From: Tuctoria greenei
Taxonomy: Eukaryota; Streptophyta; Magnoliopsida; Poales; Poaceae
NCBI GenBank assembly: GCA_036927565.1
Contig: JAYESD010000010.1
Span: 120,558,866-120,622,865 of the forward strand
Direction: 5' to 3'
DNA length: 64,000 bases
Shown here: positions 35,786 to 46,143 of the stretch, one piece after another
How the letters are laid out: each line of letters begins with the position of its first letter
Numbering within the stretch: position 1 is the stretch's first letter
Program-made: the position numbers and the translations under genes
Notes under the pieces: generated by a model
Told to the model about the DNA's origin: nothing
The model's database searches: none
Seen by the model: the letters and a program-made list of their open reading frames with translations, nothing else

Positions 35786-37587
35786 ACGTTTCTTACATCA
35801 CAGATGAAAATCCGAAAGCGCACAGAAACAATTGTGTAGCACTTTCCCTTAAAAGTGTATTTCAAGGGTATCGAATCCAAAGAACGTGTATGTAATCTTA
35901 CAAAGTAATCCACCCAAGGACACAATAGGTAAGGAAGAGAGAGGAGTTCAAAGTATTGATTCTAATTCAAAGGAATCTGCGGTAGCTGCTTGCTTCGGGC
36001 ACGGGTTTACCCCTAGCACTTAGTCATCTGCTCATCCTCGAGTGAAGGTAAGAAAAAGAACTAAGGTGCTGTCATAAATTTTCTTATAAGGGAATACTAG
36101 AGATTTCAACTCATACCTCAATTCATGAATTCTCTTTTTTTATGGAGTGTTGCTACCATATCAATCTTGGGTATTTGAAGAGTGGAATGACTGAAATGTA
36201 GTTCTTTTCGATCTTCCCCGCCGAAATGATTTGATGATTTGCTATATTCGAAAAGTCAAGGAAACAATTGCTCAAGTCTCTCGAAGTGTTTTCATCCTCA
36301 CCTTGGCATGTTGTGCCAATTTTGTCCCTATACTAAATATGGTTATATGTGGAGCCTGGTAGGGATACACGTTACAGTTCATGTATTACTAAGTCAAAAA
36401 CTTGATCCTATGAGAGACTTATGCAACAAACAAATTGACAAAGGAAATCCTTGTGCACATGAATGGGATGGATATATGTGGACTCCATGGTTTTCTCTCT
36501 TTAAGGATGAAATATGGCTACTCTCTCTTTTTTTTTGCATGCTTCCTCTTTTGAAGAGTAGATGCTTTTTTTTTGAATTCTTTAGCCATGTTTTCTACTC
36601 CTTTTTATTTTTCTAGAGAGATTTTGATGACCAAAATGTATGGAGTTTCTTTATTGGATGGATGAATGGTGGATGCAATTTCTCAATGTGAGATTTTTTG
36701 CATGAATAGGGTGCACAAGAATTTCTAAGTCAAAGTTCATGCATGTACATCATTTGGGTCATGAGTTTGACAAAATTCAATGAAAAGCAAAGTGGCATAT
36801 GCATATGGTTTTTAGGAATTTGTATCATATGGTCTTGGTGGGTATTTTAATTTCTAATGAGAGAATCAGACAAAGTTCAAGACTCCAAATTGTGCAAGCA
36901 TCAACAAATCAATTTCAGGCAAGGAGATATCTCCTCAAGTAACTCATTTACCAAATCATACTAGTCAAATACTTAGATGACATGTTTTCCTATTATGCTT
37001 GTGGGAATCATAAACAGGGTAATAATCAAAATATAGAGTATTCAAATTTTTAGCTCAAGCAAATTTTGACTATCAAGTTTTAAATGTTAATTGTTGAGTG
37101 GAATTGCCTTCATATATTCAGTATTAAATATCAAATCAACTCAAACAATAATGTAGCATGCATATTTAGGGGTAGGAGATCTAAATCGATTTTGTGGAGC
37201 GAAACAAAGCCGTGTGGGGCTCACAAAAGTTCGGCCAACCAGGGGGTTCAGCTGACCCACTTCGGCCTTCTCTGTTGTGTTCTGTTGCGATGTTTAGTTG
37301 TGCAATCGGTTGCGACATGTTTTGAGATACAACGCTAATCTTGTACGTTGGGGTCTCACAAATTTGGGGTACCTCCCCCACACTTGTTCCCTGAATTCTT
37401 TATTCACACAAAATAAACTAAAGATGGAACTTTACCTGGTTAGATGAACCGGTAAGTTCCTTTTATTGAACTCAAATATGGGGATGCTTACAATATTCAA
37501 CCTAAACTAAATGAAAAAATAATTTTTTTTGGAATAAACTAAATGAAACTAGTAAGCATCTTATGCGGTCATGACATCTACACTAAG
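35786..37587 (-). other. Non-coding, probable 3' part of an old Gypsy (Athila-like) element
   Basis: Phrases such as GATGAAAATCCGAAAGCGCA near 35802 and CCTCCCCCACACTTG near 37372 resemble LTR and 3' internal sequence of grass Athila-type elements as I remember them. The open frames here are low-complexity and not supported as genes. It lies downstream, on the minus strand, of the interrupted coding remnant at 37588-37991. Confidence 0.35.
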
Positions 37588-37991
37588 GAGCGTTGTAGAT
37601 GTTGGGCTTCCCGACGGTGTTGCATAAGCGCCGCAGCTTGGCGCTCATGCCACGGCGAACACCATCAATCTCCTCCTTGAGGGATATGAGTTCATCCTTC
37701 AATTCCGCCCTCTCAATGCGCCTTCAACCACTAAGTCCGATAGCTTCATGTTCTCCAAACAGAGAGAAGCTAACTCCTTAGAAAGCTGTGCCACTTTAGG
37801 TGCACGAGGAGATTTCCCGTCGCTGTCCTCAAATTGGCCAGGTGGCCCTCAGATAGCAGGTGGCGAGAGGTGACACCTAATATTGGAGGGTGACGAGCCC
37901 GTCGATTCCTCCATCACCAAATTATCCACTTGCTTGCAAAAGCCTTTTGCATAGCCTCCATCAGACTGGAGCACCCCGTGGATAATGAGGT
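37588..37991 (-). pseudogene. C-terminal part of an unidentified coding remnant split by two retrotransposons
   Basis: On the minus strand an open frame enters at the left edge of the Tat-clade element and runs to TGA at 37849-37851, including LIIHGVLQSDGGYAKGF and ending CHLSPPAI. Beyond it, two short frames encode Leu/Glu-rich, coiled-coil-like sequence (near 37830-37700, and 37720-37590 ending NTVGKPNIYNAP), separated by frameshifts. The upstream parts are at 51000-51071 and 58527-58608. Counting each TSD once, the three pieces add to 297 bases (99 codons with stop) in one frame. I do not recognise the protein. The context suggests an extra ORF of an Athila-like element, but this is an inference. 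Confidence 0.5.
37987..37991 (+). other. Target-site duplication GAGGT, left copy (Tat-clade element)
   Basis: GAGGT precedes TGTCGG at 37992 and recurs at 50995-50999. Confidence 0.93.
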
Positions 37992-38845
37992 TGTCGGTAC
38001 CTTGGGAACCGTATACCCCTTGAGATTGCAAAGATCTCAAAGGAATGTCATCTACTTGATTTGAAGACCTTCGGAGGCCCACATGTCAGACATAACCGGA
38101 CCCGCTTCCCCGACATGGTTAGTCCCAGGGTCGCCACGTGTACTATCAAGCCGGAGCTACCGCCCACAAGGGGGAAGTTCCGGGCTATGTACCATAATGG
38201 CACCCCCGGACCTAACCCCAGACCGAGGGAAGCTCCGGAACTAACACGTGTTAGGTGGCACCGGACCTATCTGTTCCCCACAGTATGCTCCGGAGCTGCC
38301 ACGTGTCCAACCGTCGGATCTTCAGCCTCTAACCTCTGGAAGACTCTACAACGGCTCCGGATCTTCAAAGGGGAATCAAGGACTTCAAGACCCGATTAAG
38401 TGTCATTAATACTATGTTAATGACACACGATCAGACGACCTTAATTACCAGTAACGATGTCGTCAAAGCCCGTAACTCGATTATTAAGTGTAATTAAGCG
38501 CATCAAATGTGTATCAATATTAGTAATCGCCGGGGCCACATGTCGGGCCAGGCTAACTTGTAACGGCCTGTCCTTATACTATAAAAGGACAGGCCGATGA
38601 TACATAGAGGAGGATCTGATCTGACCTGCTCTGATCTGACCTAGGCACCCATACACCCAATACATCAACAACACACCCCGTGGAGTAGGGTATTACGCTC
38701 AGGCGGCCCGAACCACGTAAACCTTCATGTCTCCTGCGCCGTTTTACATATCACCTTCTTGAATCTCCGCACTCCCACACCGAACCTCAAACTCCTCTAA
38801 CACTTTAGTAGTGTCGGGAGATCTGCCGGATCAAAACCACCGACA
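37992..38845 (+). repeat. 5' LTR of the Tat-clade element (854 bp)
   Basis: Runs from TGTCGGTACC to ACCACCGACA. It contains several CCGGAGCT words, a TATA-like ACTATAAAAGGACAGG near 38578 and the 3' part GTGGAGTAGGGTATTACGC. It is the same length as the 3' LTR. Confidence 0.93.
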
Positions 38846-38868
38846 GTTGGCACGCCAGGTAGGAGGCG
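38846..38868 (+). other. Primer-binding site of the Tat-clade element
   Basis: TTGGCACGCCAGGTAGGAGG starts one base after the LTR. The second copy of the family has TTGGCGCACCAGGTAGGGGG in the same place. The position shows it is the PBS; I do not assign the tRNA. Confidence 0.75.
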
Positions 38869-38883
38869 CCTGAAATTTCAAGA

Positions 38884-41300
38884 ATGGTGAACTCAGCCGC
38901 TGGATCATCCAATGGTCATCCCGCTGTTCAAGCTGTTGGGGGCAATCCCTCCAATATGCAGCCACCAGCAGGAACCACGTTTCCAGCAGGAGTCACACTT
39001 CCACCACCGTCGCCTCCTCCAGCAAATCAAGCTGGGCAGCGCGATGGTGCACCGGCGTCAATCACTGCGTCGGCGAATCTTGACTACCCAGAACACGCGC
39101 TCCATGCTGCACGTGCTCTCCTTCAATGCCCACCACCTCCGGATGCATCCCGGGATGCACTGGAGCAGTGGAGGGCCGATGTGGAACACTTGGTTGCAGC
39201 AGCAGCCGACCGCATCAGCAACCAGGGTCCTCCTCCTTTAGGACGGGCCCCGTCGTAGCGACGGACCTTGTCTGGCAGACTTGGTCCGCACGTTTCCAAC
39301 AGCAGGAGACGTGCTGCGTCACAACAGGTGGCATCGTTGCCCTCCGGAGAACGACGCACTCACACGGTATCAAGGCTTTCAACTCATGACCTCCGGGCGG
39401 AGCTTGATCGCCGATACCGTCAACAAGACGGTCGAGTCCATATTGAGCATGCTCGTGAAAGACGAGAAGCTCAGGACATTCCTGCTCCTGAAGGAGTAGG
39501 AGGAGGCTGCTCAGCCCTGGCCATGCATCTGCGTATGGTCAGGTGGCCACAGAAATTCCGGCCTCACCTGCCGGAGAAGTTTGACGGGACCGTTAATCCC
39601 GTCAAATTTCTTTAGATTTACTCCACTGCTATCCTGGCAGCTGGAGGAAATGAGGCCGTAATGGCCAATTATTTTCCGGTGGCTTTAACTGGGACCGCCC
39701 GGTCCTGGTTTATGAGCCTTCCACCCAACTCCATCAACAATTGGGAGGTGTTGTGCCGGCAGTTCACCGCCAACTTCGGGAGTTCATACACCCGACCAGG
39801 CATCGAACTGGACCTTTTTGCAGTCGTGCAAAAAGGAGGAGAATCCCTGCGATCATTCATCCAGAGATTCTCTCAGGTACGAAACACTATCCCTTCTATC
39901 TCCAGCGCTTCTGTCATTGTGGCATTTAGACAGGGCATACGGGATAAGAAGATGTTGGAGAAACTGGCGATCAAGGAGATCACCAGTGTCACAGAACTCT
40001 TCAGCTTGGCTGACAAATGTGCCAGAGTTGCGGAGGGCCGTGAAATGCACTCCAAACCACCTCTGGAGGACCACAAGAAATCCTCCAAAGGAGAAGCCAC
40101 TACCTCCGGGAGTGGTAAGAAGAAGAAAAAGACCAACGGCAAGAAGAAGCCGTCAGCCGGCGCATCTAATGCTGTAGCTGCTGCAGCTCCGGGTGGCTGG
40201 GGGCCATGCGCCGAGAAGCAACCTCGACCATCCTCTGAAGACGGTGGCAAACCCAAGGTGTGGTGTCCAATTCATAAGACGGATAGCCACAGTTTGGAAG
40301 ACTGCCGGAAGGTCCAAAACCTTGCTGAGTGCTACAACAAGCTCCGGGAAGAAGCTCCTTTCCGATAGAGGGAAGGAAAACAAAAAGTTGACGAAGCTCT
40401 GGCTGAAGAGGAGTTAGGTTTTCAGGATCCCAAAAAGGTCCTGAAGGCCGTTTACACCTCCGTCGACGACGATTCTGACGTCTCTGACAACGAGCGTCGG
40501 AAGACCATGAACACCATTTTTGGTGGATCATGGGACATCACCTCCCGCCGCATCCTCAAGACTATGCGTCGGGACATGGCCGCTGTAGCTCCTACAGCCA
40601 GGGCAGAGCCTCATCGGAAGTGGATGGACACAACCATCACTTTTGATGCTTCGGACTGCGCTCGAAGCATGGTTGGAGCAGGTCAGTTACCTTTGATGGT
40701 ATCTCCTACCACCAATAACATCCAGCTCCACCATGTCATGGTAGACGGATGTTCGGGGCTCAACCTCATAAGCTTTGAAGCTTTTACCAAGCTTCAACTC
40801 CGACCTTCGGATCTTCACCCCTCCCGACCTTTCTCCGGAGTAGGTCTGGGAGCCATTACCCCACTCGGTGCTATTACCCTCCCCATTACCTTCGGGACCC
40901 GGGAGAAGTATCGCACCGAGAAGTTGGTCTTCGACGTTGCTCAGATCAACTTACCCTTCAATGCCATCTTGGGTAGGCCTTCCTTGTACAAATTCATTGC
41001 AGCTGCTCATTATGGTTACCTGGTGTTAAAGATGCCAACACCTGTAGGCGTTCTCCGGATCCGCGGAGATCGCACTGCCGGAGTAACTGCTCTGGAAGAA
41101 CTCCATGCGCTTACTACAGTGCAAGAGGAGGACTCCAGACAAGAGCAAGCTCCAAAACCCCCGAGCATTCGTCAGCGAGGCTCGACTTCTGCACCTCGTG
41201 TGCAGCCAAGCGGCGACACCGAAATTCCCGTCAAAGTCGTCGAAATCGGTTCCGATGCTGCTCAGACCACCCGTATATCGGGGGACTGAATGACAAATAG
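38884..41300 (+). pseudogene. Gag and protease of the Tat-clade Gypsy element, with stops
   Basis: It starts at MVNSAAGSSNG (38884), 39 bases past the LTR. The capsid domain of Retrotrans_gag type lies near 39560-39840 (LTGTARSWFMSLPP). A Lys-rich stretch and a C-x2-H-x4-H-x4-C zinc motif (CPIHKTDSHSLEDC) follow near 40265. Protease: active site VDGCSGLN near 40744, and the family hallmark FNAILGRPSLYKF near 40960. Stops are TAG at 39256-39258, 39613-39615 and 40366-40368, then a one-base loss near 41283 and TAG at 41298-41300. Comparison with the second copy shows that at 39613 the ancestral codon was CAG. Gag would form the particle and protease would cut it. Confidence 0.9.
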
Positions 41301-44300
41301 GAACTCGCGCTCATCGCTTTCCTCCGGGCTAATGTCGACGTGTTCGCCTGGCAACCGTCACAAATGCCTGGGATCCCCAGGGAAGTGATTGAGCACAATC
41401 TGAAGATCAACCCCGATGCCCGACCCGTGCATCAGAAGCCTCGGAAACAATCCGTGGAGCGACAGAACTTCATTTGACAAAAAGTGAAGAAGTTTCTCGA
41501 AGTCGGATTCATCCGAGAAGTCTTCCATCCAAAATGGCTGGCAAACCCAGTCGTTGTGCCCAAGGCCGGCGAGAAGCTTCGGATGTGTATCGACTACACA
41601 ACACTAAATAAGGCATATTCAAAAGATCCATTCCTACTACCTAGAATAGATCAGATAGTGGATTCCACCTATGGGTGTGAATTACTATGTTTCCTAGACG
41701 CATATCCTGGGTATCATCAAATCAGAATGTCTAGGAAAGATGAAGAGCATACCTCTTTCATCACAGTAGATGGATTGTAATGTTATACTGCCATGCCATT
41801 TGGTCTCAAGAATGCAACTTCAACCTTTGTACGAGCTATGTACAAAACTTTTGAAGAACTCATTAGAGACATAGTGGAAGTGTACGTCGTTGACATCGTG
41901 GTCAAGGTCAAGAACAAGGAGTCACTCCATGACACCTTGCAGGCTATCTCCGACAAGCTGCGGGTCACCCGCACAAAGCTAAACCCAGACAAGTGTGTCT
42001 TCGGGGTTAGCTCCGAAAAACTTCTTGGTTTCCTGGTAAGTCACCGGGGCATAGAAGCTAATTCAGCGAAGATCAAAACCATTGAAGACATGCGGCCACC
42101 AGCCCGCATCAAGGATGTCCAAAAGCTAACTGGATGTCTAGCAGCCCTCAGCCGGTTCATTTCAAGACTGGCGGAACGGGCACTTCCCTTCTTCAAGTTA
42201 TTGAGGAAGTTCGGACCATTGCAATGGTCTGAAGAAGCAGAAAAGGCGTTCTAGGAGCTAAAACAGCTCCTCACCACCCTACCAACTCTGGTAGCTCCGA
42301 ACCCTGGTGAGCCTTTGCTGCTTTACATTTCAGCAACTGACGTAGTCGTCAGTATGGTCCTGGCTGCGGAGAGACCAGAACCATCCCATGTTCAGGAATC
42401 CAGACCCCTCTGGGAGGGTCCGAAGGTTCCTGAAAGCGAGTCTGGGTCCCAGTTCCCAGACTTGATTCCACAAGAAGTTACTTCAGAAGACCCAGACCCC
42501 TCTGGGAGGGTCCAGGTCGCTTCTGAAGAAGCTCCGGGTCCCTCCAGGCAGGACCCGGAGGTCCCCGAAGAAGGTCCGGATCCCTCAGGGAGGATCTGGA
42601 TCAATGAAGAGGAAGCTTCGGGCCCCTGCAGGAGGGTCCGGACCATCCAGCGCCCAGTGTACTTCATCAGTGAAGTACTTCATGATGCCAAGACTCGATA
42701 TCTAAAGGTGCATAAGCTGCTCTATGCAGTTCTTATTGCCTCCAGGAAACTTTGCCATTACTTCCAAGCTCACAAGATCTCAGTGGTGACTTCTTACCCA
42801 CTTCGAGCAATCTTGCATAATCCCAATTCAAGTGGGAATATTGCAAAGTGGGCAGCGGAATTGGCCTAATTCGATCTCGAATTCATTTCAAGGCAAGCAA
42901 TCAAGAGTCAAGCATTGGCAGATTTCATGGCGGAATGGACTCCCTCTCCATCAAACCTTGGGGCCCCAGTGAGCAGAAGCCGGAACACAAAGCTCCGGTC
43001 TTCACCGAGCCCCACTGGATCCTCTACTTCGACGGCTCCATGCAAAAGCAGGGGGCTGGAGCTGGAATCCTTCTGCTCGCACCAACCGGGGAGAAGGTAA
43101 AATACATGGTACACCTTGACTTCAAGGCGACCAACAACATGGCGGAGTATGAAGCACTCATCTATGGACTAAAGGTGGCACTGTCATACGGTGTCAAACA
43201 GCTGCTGGTCAAGGGAGATTCACAGCTCATCATTAAGAAAGTGAAAGGTGAATGTTCCTGCAACAATCTCCAGCTAGCTGCCTACCTACTTGAAGTCCAG
43301 AGGCTTCAGAAAGACTTCGAAGTCCTAGACCTCCACCATGTTCAGCGTGCTCAAAACGCTAAAGCTGACCAACTCTCAACGAAAGCGTCAACCGGAGCTC
43401 CGGCTCCTGACGGAACTTTTGTCCGGAGGTTGTCAAAACCCACAGCTCAGCCTGCCGAACTGAGCGAAGGGGGCGTGATCAGCATCCCGAAGCTGACGGT
43501 CCCGATGGCCCTGTTACCATGGCAGCCATCAAGGGTCGTAGGTGCTGCCGGAAGCTCCGAGCAACCCAGCACACAAGACTCAAATGCTCAAGATAGCTCC
43601 GATGCATGGATCTCGGAGATCCGGAGCTACTTGAAGGACAACATCCTTCCTGACGATGATGTATCCGCTGACCGGATAGTCAGATTGGCTAAAAGATACA
43701 CATTGGTAGAAGTGGATCTCTACCGGCGCGGTGCCAACGACATCCTAATGCGATGCATCACAAGGGAAGAAGGCTGTGAGCTCCTCGCGGAAATCCATGG
43801 AGGCGAGTGTGGGAACCACGCGTCTCCCCGCACGCTGGTCGGTAAAGCCTTTAGACATGGCTTCTACTGGCCTACAGCACTCCAGGATGCAACTGAGCTG
43901 GTGAAGAAATGCAAAGCATGTCAATTTCATGCAAAGCAAATTCACACACCGGCTCAGCCTCTACAAATGATACCTCCTACATGGCCTTTCGCTGTGTGGG
44001 GGATGGATATCTTGGGACCTTTCCCAAGAGCCGTCGGAGGTTACAAGTTCCTGTACGTCGCCATTGACAAGTTCACCAAATGGCCGGAAGCAACTCCAGT
44101 TGTCACAATCAACAAGCAGTCTGCTATCAACTTTTTGCAGTCCGTTGTATGCAGATTTGGAGTCCCAAACAAAATCATCACTGATAATGGGACCCAATTC
44201 ACAAGCTCTGCATTTCAAGGATATTGCAAAGACCTCGGCATTCAAGTTTGCTACGTCTCCGTAGCTCACCCGACAAGCAATGGCCAGACCGAGAGAGCAA

Positions 44301-44842
44301 ATGCTGAATTCCTTAAAGGACCCAAAATGCGCACCTATGAGCGCTTAAAAAAACATGGAGCCAACTGGATTGAAGAGCTGCTGCCCACTTTATGGGCCAA
44401 TAGGACAACTCCAAACCGGTCAACTGGAGAGATACCCTTCTTCCTGGTGTACGGAGCTGAAGCAATCCTTCCTCCGGAGATCACCTTGGGGTCACTCCGG
44501 GTCCGGACCTTCGATGAAGCCACGCATGACCAGCTCCGGCGTGAAGACCTAGACCTCCTTGAGGAGGGAAGGTGCCAAGCAGCTGTTCGGAATGCCCGAT
44601 ACCACCAAGCCCTTCGATGCTATCATCAGCGGCATGTACACAACCGACAGCTCGAGGAAGGCGATCTGGTGCTACGAAGAATACAATCCATAGAAGGGTT
44701 AAACAAACTCTCCCCCAGCTGGGAGGGACCTTTCCGAGTGATTTAAGTATCCCGTCCCGGAAGCGTTCGCTTGGCTACCGAGGATGGGACACCTCTCCCA
44801 AATCCTTGGAACATTGAGCACCTCCGTAAGTTCTACACTTAA
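41301..44842 (+). pseudogene. RT, RNase H, second RNase H and integrase of the Tat-clade element
   Basis: RT begins near 41340 (FAWQPSQMPGIPREV) with FLDAYPGYHQI and MPFGLKNA. The catalytic motif reads YVVD near 41885 instead of YIDD. RNase H is interrupted by a repetitive acidic linker (42385-42650). A second RNase H with YFDGSMQKQGAGAGILL lies near 43025. Integrase has an HHCC region near 43800-43925 (CKACQFHAK), then GMDILGPFP, ITDNGTQF and NGQTERANAE, so D, D and E are all present. Stops: TGA 41475, TAA 41778, TAG 42252, TAA 42867, a frameshift near 42900 and TAA 44744. The natural end is TAA 44840-44842. The segment 42900-44743 is open, so the integrase is nearly intact. Confidence 0.9.
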
Positions 44843-46143
44843 TATCACAGAGGTGAGTCTGTAGTAACTTGAGGTGTATGTTATAGAGTCATTGTACAGA
44901 GTCAGGTAGTTCCTCCGGGAGAACAGCCGGACCTTTCCCGGAAGGACCGCAAAGTTCATGCAACACTTGTCACAGTCTCAGGACTAAAAGTGTAGCTAGC
45001 TACCCTGGGTCAAACGAGAAATGAAACACGCTTAGCCTGGTTCCGTACCCTAAGAGTGTACTTGTTTCCCCTGTACCCCGAACCTATAATGAAAGACATC
45101 TTCATGTGAAACAGACTCCGTGTGCATTTATTTTGTACAGGCTCAACATTTTTTATTTTTCGCTTTCTTGTCTATAACAAAGTTGTGCAATTCTTAAGAA
45201 ATTTTTAGTTCGACCGGTTCATATACGATTCGAGCTGTATTGTCAATTCTTTTGGATTCAAATATTGTTCATGGCTCACTCGCCTGAATGCCGCCAAGCC
45301 AATCTAGGGCTGGAGTGTGCTATTGGCTTAGCCTGGTCAAGCACCCTAAGTACACCACTCTACCTACACCCCGGCAGGCCGAAGTAAGGTGGGTCCAAGT
45401 ACAATTGGATCTGGAAGAAAAGACAACGCATTCGGTTGTATTCAAAATCGCGTTTGACCTAAAACTTTCTTGGGAATCATAAGCCGCGACGAAGTTATAG
45501 GCAAGGAACGAATTTTACTATTTTTCTTGTCTTCAGTGTGCAGGAAAAATAAAAAATCCACGTTGATGGAAAAAAGCCGAAGCTAACAAAGCTCCGACTC
45601 CCCCTAGGTGGCTTGTAATCGATGTTAAACATTGAAAACGAGCATCACCGGAGCAACCAAGCTCCAGTAAAGCTAGGGGGGCCAGCCGTCGACGCAAAAT
45701 AAAAGATGGTGAGAAGACCCCACAAGCGGAGTCTGCTGCCGACAAACTACGCGTTGGTAAAGGTCATTGCCGGAGCTACTAAGCTCCGACACCCCGGAGG
45801 GTTAACTATCGATGCTCTACGCGTTGATAGAGACTATTGCCGGAGCTACTAAGCTCCGACGATAGCCAATGCCAGAGCTTATAAGCTCTGACAACCTCAG
45901 GGGGCCTTCATTATCGAAGACTTCGGACCTACACTCTACAAGTTCGAAGCAAATGAGTCCTCAACAAAACACAATATCCTCTTGGTACATGTTCACAATG
46001 TGAAGACAAAAAATGAAATTCACAAAAATTTGGATTTCATTCATCTGGAGACAAAGGATTATAAAATTGGGGAAGAAAAAGAGAGAATACAAGTGGGAGC
46101 TACAGAGATGGTCCTAGACCCTATGGAAGAACTGGGCGAGCTT
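44843..46143 (+). other. Spacer between pol and the antisense gene
   Basis: No gene. The stretch 45578-45890 holds palindromic GGAGCT...AGCTCC repeats, listed separately. The remainder is plain sequence with short frames only. Confidence 0.6.
45578..45890. repeat. Cluster of GGAGCT...AGCTCC palindromes
   Basis: Imperfect or perfect hairpins occur near 45578, 45649, 45772-45787 (GGAGCTACTAAGCTCC), 45842-45857 (same) and 45874-45889 (AGAGCTTATAAGCTCT). Between them recur words such as CGCGTTGATAGA and CCCCTAGG. They lie just past the 3' end of the antisense gene. Confidence 0.75.

Noticed and set aside
36239..36616. A 125-codon ORF with hydrophobic Phe-rich end
   Set aside because: The hydrophobicity comes from T-runs; it has no homology I recognise and lies in retroelement 3' sequence.
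38061..38399. ORFs spanning the Tat-clade 5' LTR
   Set aside because: Chance frames in an LTR; the equivalent frames in the 3' LTR and in the second copy are broken differently.
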